Source: Candidatus Dechloromonas phosphorivorans | GTDB lineage: Bacteria > Pseudomonadota > Gammaproteobacteria > Burkholderiales > Rhodocyclaceae | Reading direction: 5' to 3' | Assembly: GCA_016721185.1 (NCBI GenBank) | Contig: JADKIP010000015.1 | Location: forward strand, 310,001-374,000 | DNA length: 64,000 nt | Shown: positions 57,939 through 64,000 of the stretch, piece after piece | Numbering within the stretch: position 1 is the first letter of the stretch | Layout of the letters: every line of letters begins with the position of its first letter | Notes under the pieces: generated by a model | What the model was told of the DNA's origin: nothing | Seen by the model: only the letters and a program-made list of their open reading frames with translations | Databases searched by the model: none | Position numbers and translations under genes: made by a program

Positions 57939-58352
57939 ATGAGCCTGCTTAATGTCTTTCATATTTCATCAAGCGCAATGACGGCGCAGTCGATGCGACT
58001 TAATACCGTGGCCTCCAATCTGGCCAATGCGGATAGCGTCATTTCATCGGATGGCAAGCCATACCGCGCCAAACAGGTGGTTTTTGAGGCGACACCGATG
58101 GGTAACGACGGCGAGTTGAGCAAAGGCGTTCGTGTTCGCCAGGTTGTTGAGGATGCCTCGCCACCGCGCATGGTCTACGACCCCAAAAATCCAGCGGCTG
58201 ACGAGAAAGGTTATGTCGCTTTCCCCAACGTCAATGTGGTCGATGAAATGACCAACATGATTTCCGCCTCGCGTTCCTATCAGACCAACGTCGAGGTCAT
58301 GAATACCGCCAAGACCATGATGCTGCGTACCTTGCAGATCGGTCAGGGCTAA
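57939..58352 (+). CDS. flgC: Flagellar rod protein FlgC
   Basis: 137 aa. MTAQSMRLNTVASNLANADS at the N-terminus and DEMTNMISASRSYQTNVEVM at the C-terminus are the axial-protein signatures. It forms the proximal rod with FlgB, F and G. Confidence 0.95.
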   Translation: MSLLNVFHISSSAMTAQSMRLNTVASNLANADSVISSDGKPYRAKQVVFEATPMGNDGELSKGVRVRQVVEDASPPRMVYDPKNPAADEKGYVAFPNVNVVDEMTNMISASRSYQTNVEVMNTAKTMMLRTLQIGQG

Positions 58353-58366
58353 AGGAGAAATAAAAA

Positions 58367-59041
58367 ATGGCTACCAGTAATGTGTCGGGCGCGACGAATG
58401 CCGCTGCTGCGCTGACTTCGCAAGATGCTTCGACCAAAAAGACCGCTGCTGAAGATATGGAGACGCGGTTTTTGACGCTGCTAATGACTCAGCTGAAAAA
58501 TCAGGATCCTTTAAATCCGACCGACGCCAACCAGATGACCACGCAACTCTCCCAGATCAGTACGGTGAGCGGTATCGAAAAACTGAATGCCAGCATGGAC
58601 AAATTGCTGGCCAGTTATTCCAGTACCCAAAACATGCAGGCGGCAGCAATGATCGGCAAAACGGTATTAACTGCCGGCAACGTGCTCGAGTTAGGTGCTG
58701 AAGGTGCCATTGGTGGTATCAGTCTTGATGCTGCGGCCGAAAGGGTTACCGTCACGATCAAGGATGCCAGCGGCAAGGTCGTGCAGACCCAGGAGTTGGG
58801 CAAGCAGGCAGCTGGGGTGGTGAATTTTGTGTGGGACGGTAAATCGGATGCAGAGACAGCGTTGCCTACCGGTAACTACACATTTGCTGTGGATGCCGGC
58901 AATGGAAGTGATCCAGTGAAAACGACGGCATTGGCAGCTGGCATGGTAAGTGCTCTTACTTTGACAACGGATGGCGTGTCGTTGCAGCTGGCGAATAATA
59001 AGTCAGTCGCCTACAGCGATATTTTACAGATTATGAATTAA
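58367..59041 (+). CDS. flgD: Hook-capping protein FlgD
   Basis: 224 aa. FLTLLMTQLKNQDPLNPTDA and QMTTQLSQISTVSGIEKLN mark the conserved N-terminal region; a FlgD Ig-like and Tudor-like C-terminal domain follows (FVWDGKSDAETALPTG). It caps the growing hook. GGAGAAA precedes the ATG. Confidence 0.95.
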   Translation: MATSNVSGATNAAAALTSQDASTKKTAAEDMETRFLTLLMTQLKNQDPLNPTDANQMTTQLSQISTVSGIEKLNASMDKLLASYSSTQNMQAAAMIGKTVLTAGNVLELGAEGAIGGISLDAAAERVTVTIKDASGKVVQTQELGKQAAGVVNFVWDGKSDAETALPTGNYTFAVDAGNGSDPVKTTALAAGMVSALTLTTDGVSLQLANNKSVAYSDILQIMN

Positions 59042-59052
59042 GGAGATTCATC

Positions 59053-60360
59053 ATGGGGTTTCAACAGGGTTTAAGCGGTCTTGGCGCCTCTTCTCGTGCG
59101 CTTGATGTGATCTCCAGCAACGTGGCCAATTCAGGAACGGTAGGTTTCAAGGCGAGTTCGGCGGTGTTTGCAGATACGTTTGCCTCGGCGATGACGGGTG
59201 GTGTATCGAATCTTCAGGTCGGGATGGGCGGGAATACGCTAGCTGTTCGCCAGTCATTCACGCAAGGTGCAACGACATCGACTAACAATCCCTTGGATAT
59301 GGCAATTGCCGGTAACGGGTTTTTTGTGGTCGAGCGTAGCAATGGGTCAGATGCCTATTCGCGTAACGGTCAGTTTGATCTAGATAAAGATGGATACATT
59401 GTTAATTCTCTGGGTGAGCGCTTGCAGGGCTATCAAACTGCGAATGCCGATGGATCGGTATCCTTCCTTGGAAGCACTACGCCACGTTCTATCTTGGTGC
59501 CGCCCGATGGCATTAGTGCCAAGGCCACTGGTAATGGGGGGCTTGGTGATCCGGTAGCGATTCGCGGAAATCTTGATTCTGCTGCCAAAGCACCAGATAT
59601 CACTATCAACCCTTTCGCCATCACTGATCCAAGTAGCTACAACTATACGACTTCAGCCACTGTCTATGACAGCTTAGGTAACGATCATTCGTTAAGTATG
59701 TTTTTTGTGAAGCAGGACCCGACAACTGCCCCCAACGAGTGGGACGTTTATGTCACATTCGATGGCGTAGCATTGGCAGCCCCCGATACTCCGGCTGGCA
59801 CTCTTGCGAGTCGGATAGGGTTTAACTCATCCACAGGATCTTTTGATACGGCCCTCAGCACGGGTATTCCGATTTCTGTGCTGGTGGATAAAGCAACGCT
59901 AGGTACGGGGGCGGCAAACTTACAGTTCGATGTTGATCTTAGTAGCTTTACACAGCGACGCTCGGCATCTGCCGTTCTGGAGATTACTCAGGATGGTTCC
60001 CCACCGGGCGAGATTGCAAGCGTTTCAGTGAGTTCGAGCGGTATCGTTCAAGGACGCTATACGAATGGTGAAACGAGGGATTTGGGTCAGGTCATTCTTG
60101 CAACCTTCAGAAATCCGAATGGTCTGGTTTCTTTAGGTGACAATTTATGGGCTGAAACCATCGACTCTGGCCAGGCTGCTATTGCGGGTCCTGGTGAAGG
60201 GCTAAATGGCTCTATTGGTTCTGGGCGGGTCGAAGAGTCCAACGTCGACATGAGTCAGGAACTGGTCAATATGATCATTCAGCAGCGTAATTATCAGGCG
60301 AATGCTCAGTCAATCAAGACGCAGGATCAGATCCTGCAGACGCTGATCAATCTTCGCTAA
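59053..60360 (+). CDS. flgE: Flagellar hook protein FlgE
   Basis: 435 aa. Axial N-terminus (GFQQGLSGLGASSRALDV, SNVANSGTVGFKAS), a variable middle domain and the C-terminal ESNVDMSQELVNMIIQQRNYQ segment. Codon choice in the middle (about 59300-60000) looks a little less GC-biased than in neighbours, as expected for a variable, surface-exposed domain. It builds the hook under the FlgD cap. Confidence 0.96.
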   Translation: MGFQQGLSGLGASSRALDVISSNVANSGTVGFKASSAVFADTFASAMTGGVSNLQVGMGGNTLAVRQSFTQGATTSTNNPLDMAIAGNGFFVVERSNGSDAYSRNGQFDLDKDGYIVNSLGERLQGYQTANADGSVSFLGSTTPRSILVPPDGISAKATGNGGLGDPVAIRGNLDSAAKAPDITINPFAITDPSSYNYTTSATVYDSLGNDHSLSMFFVKQDPTTAPNEWDVYVTFDGVALAAPDTPAGTLASRIGFNSSTGSFDTALSTGIPISVLVDKATLGTGAANLQFDVDLSSFTQRRSASAVLEITQDGSPPGEIASVSVSSSGIVQGRYTNGETRDLGQVILATFRNPNGLVSLGDNLWAETIDSGQAAIAGPGEGLNGSIGSGRVEESNVDMSQELVNMIIQQRNYQANAQSIKTQDQILQTLINLR

Positions 60361-60381
60361 TGCATCTAGCCGTCAAATGAT

Positions 60382-61125
60382 ATGGACCGTCTGATTTACA
60401 CCGCAATGACCGGTGCAAAGCATGTTTTCATGCAGCAGGCTGGCACTGCAAACAACCTGGCCAACGCCAGCACCATCGGCTTCAAGGCGCAGGAACATCG
60501 TTTTCGGGCGGTGCCGGTGCTTGGTGAAGGTATGCCAACACGTGCTTTCGTTGTCGATGCTTCTGTCAGTGATGTGATGGACCAGGGGCCGTTGATGTTT
60601 ACCGGGCGCAATCTGGATGTGGCGGTGAGTGGTAAAGGCTGGCTAGCTGTTCAGTTGCCGGATGGCAGCGAGGCTTACACGCGAGCAGGCAGCCTGGATG
60701 TCGACGTGACTGGCCTGTTGCAAACAAAGGCAGGTAATCCGGTCTTGGGCGATGGCGGACCGATCAACATTCCGCCTGACAACACGATAGAGATTGCACC
60801 AGATGGCACGATTTCGGTAGTGCCAACGTTCGGGACACCGAATAATGCCAATGCGATCGGTCGGCTCAAGCTGGTTAATCCGCCTGAGGCCGAGATGGTA
60901 CGTGGGGCTGATGGCTTGTTTCGCCTCAGAAGCGGCCAGCCCGCGCCAGCCGATCAAAATATCCAGGTTTCCTCTGGCACGCTTGAGGGTAGCAACGTCA
61001 ATGTGGCTGACGCTATGGTCAATTTGATCAGTCTTTCTCGCCAGTTTGAGATGCAGATCAAGATGCTGCAGACAGCCGACACTAATGCTCAGCGTGCTGA
61101 CCAGCTGCTGTCAATGACTTCCTGA
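60382..61125 (+). CDS. flgF: Flagellar rod protein FlgF
   Basis: 247 aa. MDRLIYTAMTGAKHVFMQQA, NLANASTIGFKAQ and EGSNVNVADAMVNLISLSRQ (close to the end) are FlgF signatures. A proximal rod subunit. Confidence 0.95.
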   Translation: MDRLIYTAMTGAKHVFMQQAGTANNLANASTIGFKAQEHRFRAVPVLGEGMPTRAFVVDASVSDVMDQGPLMFTGRNLDVAVSGKGWLAVQLPDGSEAYTRAGSLDVDVTGLLQTKAGNPVLGDGGPINIPPDNTIEIAPDGTISVVPTFGTPNNANAIGRLKLVNPPEAEMVRGADGLFRLRSGQPAPADQNIQVSSGTLEGSNVNVADAMVNLISLSRQFEMQIKMLQTADTNAQRADQLLSMTS

Positions 61126-61138
61126 TAGGACCCGAATT

Positions 61139-61921
61139 ATGATCCGTTCCCTGTGGATTGCCCGTACCGGCCTCGACGCACAGCAAACCCAGCTTGACGT
61201 TATTTCTAATAACCTGGCTAACGTCAGCACGAATGGTTTCAAGCGCTCGCGGGCGGTTTTTGAAGATTTACTTTATCAAACCCTACGTCAGCCCGGCGCC
61301 CAATCCTCCCAGCAGACGCAGATTCCGGCTGGCCTGCAACTCGGTAGTGGCGTCCGTCCTATATCGACTGCATCCATTTTCACGCAAGGTAATCTTCAGA
61401 AAACCGATAATGCGCTCGATTTAGCTGCGCAGGGCAACGGCTTTTTCCAGGTGCTGCTCCCTGACGGGACTTCGGCTTACACTCGCGATGGCTCGTTCCA
61501 GAAAGACAATCAGGGGCAGATCGTGACTTCGGATGGTTATCCGTTGCAGCCGGCGATTACGATTCCGGCTACGGCTTTAAGTGTGACCGTTGGTACTGAT
61601 GGCACCGTTTCTATTACTGAGGCTGGCACGGCGGCAACGACGCAAATCGGCAGTATTCAGCTAGCAACCTTCATTAATCCCGGTGGTTTGCAACGAGCCG
61701 GGCAGAACCTGTTTCTTGAAACTGCCGCTAGCGGCACACCTACCCCGAATACGCCTGGAACAAACGGTGCTGGTATCGTCAATCAGGGTTATGTCGAAAC
61801 CTCTAATGTCAATGTGGCAGAAGAGTTGGTGACCATGATTCAGACCCAGCGGGCTTATGAGCTGAATTCCAAAGTTATTTCGACGTCGGATGCCATGCTT
61901 GGCCGCCTGACTCAACTTTGA
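61139..61921 (+). CDS. flgG: Flagellar distal rod protein FlgG
   Basis: 260 aa, the standard length. IRSLWIARTGLDAQQTQLDV, SNNLANVSTNGFKRSRAVFE and ETSNVNVAEELVTMIQTQRA near the C-terminus are near-invariant FlgG segments. It forms the distal rod that crosses the P and L rings. Confidence 0.97.
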   Translation: MIRSLWIARTGLDAQQTQLDVISNNLANVSTNGFKRSRAVFEDLLYQTLRQPGAQSSQQTQIPAGLQLGSGVRPISTASIFTQGNLQKTDNALDLAAQGNGFFQVLLPDGTSAYTRDGSFQKDNQGQIVTSDGYPLQPAITIPATALSVTVGTDGTVSITEAGTAATTQIGSIQLATFINPGGLQRAGQNLFLETAASGTPTPNTPGTNGAGIVNQGYVETSNVNVAEELVTMIQTQRAYELNSKVISTSDAMLGRLTQL

Positions 61922-61930
61922 GGTGAAATC

Positions 61931-62587
61931 ATGAAGCCGCTCATGCTGCTCGCTGTGTTGGTGATCGCCGGTTGTACGACCGTGCCGCCGACCAATGTGC
62001 ATCAACCAATGACCGCACGTCCAGCGCCCCGTTTCGAGGCTAGTGCAGGTAATGGGGCCATCTATCAGGCAGGTACGGGGCGTCCGCTGTTTGAAGATCG
62101 CCGAGCGCGTTATGTCGGCGATACGATCACGGTGAACATCACCGAGAGCACCACAGCTTCTGCCAAGTCGAATAACAAAGTAGATAAGTCGAACAACCAA
62201 AAGGCCTCAGTGACTGCCTTGAGCGGCTTGCCTGGCAAGGGTTTACTCGGCCTTGATCTGGGCGCAACCAGCTCGACTGCTTTTAGTGGCAAGGGCGAAG
62301 CGGCCAACAACAATGTCTTTACCGGCAATATTACAGTTACTGTTATTGACGTAATGCCCAACGGTAACTTGCTGGTTTCTGGCGAGAAACAGCTGGCTAT
62401 TGGTAACGAGCAAGAATTTGTTCGTATTTCCGGCGTGATCAACCCAAGCTTTGTCGATGCCTTCAATACGATTGCTTCGTCGAAAGTTGCCGACGCCCGG
62501 ATCGAATACAAATCAGCCGGACAAATCAGTGAAGGCCAGATTATGGGATGGATGGCACGATTCTTCCTTAATGTCTTGCCATTCTAG
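61931..62587 (+). CDS. flgH: Flagellar L-ring lipoprotein FlgH
   Basis: 218 aa. A lipoprotein signal peptide ends in the lipobox VIAGC (Cys15). GNGAIYQ, LFEDRRARYVGDTITVNI, and the C-terminal ISEGQIMGWMARFFLNVLPF are the FlgH landmarks. It forms the outer-membrane ring. Confidence 0.96.
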   Translation: MKPLMLLAVLVIAGCTTVPPTNVHQPMTARPAPRFEASAGNGAIYQAGTGRPLFEDRRARYVGDTITVNITESTTASAKSNNKVDKSNNQKASVTALSGLPGKGLLGLDLGATSSTAFSGKGEAANNNVFTGNITVTVIDVMPNGNLLVSGEKQLAIGNEQEFVRISGVINPSFVDAFNTIASSKVADARIEYKSAGQISEGQIMGWMARFFLNVLPF

Positions 62588-62609
62588 AGATTTCTCGTAA
62601 AGGCACGTC

Positions 62610-63704
62610 ATGATCACAAAAAGCGGCAAATGGTTCCGGCAAGCGGCAATAGCCACCGCATGCATTTTGCCGCTCTGGAGTCATTCGGCTTTTGCCGAGC
62701 GGATCAAGGATCTGGCAAGCATCCAAGGGGTGCGTAGTAACCAGTTGATTGGTTACGGTATCGTCGCCGGGCTCGACAATACAGGCGATCAGACAACCCA
62801 GACGCCTTTTACCACTCAGGCGATCGGCAATATGTTGTCGCAGATGGGGGTTAACCTGACGCAGGAACAAGCCCTCAAGCTGCAATTGAAGAACGTCGCA
62901 GCGGTCATGATCACCACCAGTTTGCCGCCATTTGCCAAGCCGGGCCAGCCGATTGATGTGACGGTATCTTCACTGGGTAACGCCAAAAGTCTGCGGGGCG
63001 GCACTTTGTTGATGACCCAACTCAAGGGCGCTGACGGGCAGGTTTATGCGGTGGCGCAGGGTAATGTGCTGGTCGGTGGTGTCGGCGCGTCGTCAGGTGG
63101 GTCGAAGGTTACGGTCAACCACCTTTCTGCCGGCAGAATCCCCGGTGGCGCGACTGTCGAGCGAGCTGTTTCCACAGCCGTCGGGCAAGGCGGCTATGTG
63201 TATTACGAACTGGCCGAATCTGATTTTGCGACTGCTCAGAATGTCGTGGACGCAATCAACAAAAATATGGCGCCGGGAACAGCCCAGGCCGTCGATGGCC
63301 GGCGAATTGCCGTACGTGCGCCGGAGGATATGGATGCCCGTGTAGCTTTCATGGGCCGAATAGATAATCTGGAAGTAAAGCGTGTGGCCGGCATGGCCAA
63401 GGTGATCATCAATCCGCGTACCGGTTCTGTGGTGATGACGCAGAAAGTGACGCTGGAGTCCTGTGCGGTCGCCCATGGCAGTTTATCGGTGGTGGTTGAT
63501 GCAGCGCAACCTCTAGAGGGGCTGGGAGCCGAGATCCAGGTCAAACAGGACAATGGCAGCCTGATGAATGTCAAGGCGGGGGCCAGTCTGGCTGATGTGG
63601 TCAAGGCATTGAATGCGCTTGGGGCTAACCCGCTCGATTTACTGGCTATCTTGCAGGCGATGAAAGCCGCGGGTGCCTTGCGCGCCGATCTCGAAGTTAT
63701 CTGA
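62610..63704 (+). CDS. flgI: Flagellar P-ring protein FlgI
   Basis: 364 aa. A signal peptide (about residues 1-29, ending SAFA) precedes RIKDLASIQGVRSNQLIGYG, GLDNTGDQT, LRGGTLLMTQLKGADGQVYA and NPRTGSVVM. It is the periplasmic ring subunit; FlgA at 56699 is its chaperone. Confidence 0.97.
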   Translation: MITKSGKWFRQAAIATACILPLWSHSAFAERIKDLASIQGVRSNQLIGYGIVAGLDNTGDQTTQTPFTTQAIGNMLSQMGVNLTQEQALKLQLKNVAAVMITTSLPPFAKPGQPIDVTVSSLGNAKSLRGGTLLMTQLKGADGQVYAVAQGNVLVGGVGASSGGSKVTVNHLSAGRIPGGATVERAVSTAVGQGGYVYYELAESDFATAQNVVDAINKNMAPGTAQAVDGRRIAVRAPEDMDARVAFMGRIDNLEVKRVAGMAKVIINPRTGSVVMTQKVTLESCAVAHGSLSVVVDAAQPLEGLGAEIQVKQDNGSLMNVKAGASLADVVKALNALGANPLDLLAILQAMKAAGALRADLEVI

Positions 63705-63713
63705 CGCGCTGCT

Positions 63714-64000
63714 ATGACCATCAAAATTCAGGATTTGCCCAACAGGGCGGCTTTCGATGTCAAGTCGGCTCAGGACTTGCGAACCCAATTCTCGAAAAAT
63801 CCGCAGGAAGGACTCAAGGCTGCAGCGCAGCAATTTGAAACACTGTTTTTGCAAATGGTGATGAAGAGCATGCGCGATGCGGTGCCGCAGGATGGCTTGT
63901 TCAACAGCGATCAGTCGCGGTTTTATACCGGTATGCTGGATCAGCAAATGGCGCAGAATCTGGCGACCAGTGGCAAAGGTGTTGGTTTCGCACGATTGAT
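63714..64000 (+). CDS. flgJ: Flagellar rod assembly protein FlgJ, N-terminal part (partial)
   Basis: Starts at ATG 63714 and runs off the window end, giving 95 residues. The rod-cap domain is seen: KAAAQQFETLFLQMVMKSMR, then GLFNSDQSRFYTGMLDQQMA. The muramidase domain that many FlgJ proteins carry would be downstream and cannot be judged. Confidence 0.93.
   Translation, partial: MTIKIQDLPNRAAFDVKSAQDLRTQFSKNPQEGLKAAAQQFETLFLQMVMKSMRDAVPQDGLFNSDQSRFYTGMLDQQMAQNLATSGKGVGFARL

Noticed and set aside
1..64000. tRNA, rRNA, CRISPR arrays, prophage or complete insertion sequences
   Set aside because: No direct repeat array, cloverleaf-like or transposase/integrase-like stretch was recognised when reading the window; short RNA genes cannot be excluded by eye.

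Overview
The window reads as one chromosomal stretch of a motile, respiring Gram-negative bacterium, most likely a betaproteobacterium close to Rhodocyclales (Dechloromonas/Azonexus type). This placement is inferred from gene order (flhB-flhA-flhF-flhG-fliA-motC-motD, two stator systems, two cheA genes, FNR-boxed cbb3 oxidase genes) and protein character, not from a search.

Layout. (1) 1-5231: surface polysaccharide genes: the end of capF/wbjC, a phosphoribosyltransferase with an overlapping small ORF, a WecB/WbjD-type epimerase, a WbuB-like glycosyltransferase, a DUF218 protein and a membrane-anchored CrtC/AttH-type lipocalin. (2) 5336-9641: an inserted block of three toxin-type modules, each with its own operator-like repeats: a Fic protein with a non-canonical active site, a HipBA pair and a canonical Fic protein. 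(3) 9700-13752: nucleotide-sugar genes rmlB, rmlA, rmlC and manC. (4) 13929-14696: a lone SDR dehydrogenase behind a perfect 16-bp palindrome. (5) 14754-23098: cbb3 oxidase assembly and structural genes ccoI-ccoS / ccoNOQP / ccoG-ccoH-DUF3149, with FNR-type boxes before ccoN and ccoG. (6) 23198-24444: a tonB split in two frames, and a convergent Nudix gene. (7) 24621-42532: motAB and chemotaxis cluster 1 (short MCP, cheY, cheA, cheW, three large MCPs, cheR, cheD, cheB, STAS). (8) 42700-47814: chemotaxis cluster 2 (cheV, cheV, cheY, cheZ, cheA). (9) 47988-55879: flhB, flhA, flhF, flhG, fliA, motC, motD. (10) 55887-64000: flgN-flgM-flgA on the minus strand, divergent from flgBCDEFGHI and a truncated flgJ.

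How it works together. Regions 7-10 build and steer a flagellum: a sigma54-type promoter precedes flgB, a near-consensus sigma28 promoter precedes flgMN, and FliA and its antagonist FlgM are both encoded here. Two stator pairs (MotAB, MotCD) and two CheA kinases suggest switching or mixed inputs. The large MCPs carry PAS domains, which fits energy or redox taxis beside a microaerobic respiratory cluster.

Most notable points: the three-module toxin block with a Fic protein whose catalytic His is Gln; the frameshifted tonB at an A6 run inside a 15-bp tandem duplication; repeated YGFF motifs in the linker of one CheA; CheZ with two N-terminal copies resembling its C-terminal CheY-binding tail; an FlhG whose Walker A motif has lost both lysines; and an MCP carrying a CheZ-like D-x3-Q motif. 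No RNA genes, CRISPR arrays or intact insertion sequences were seen.
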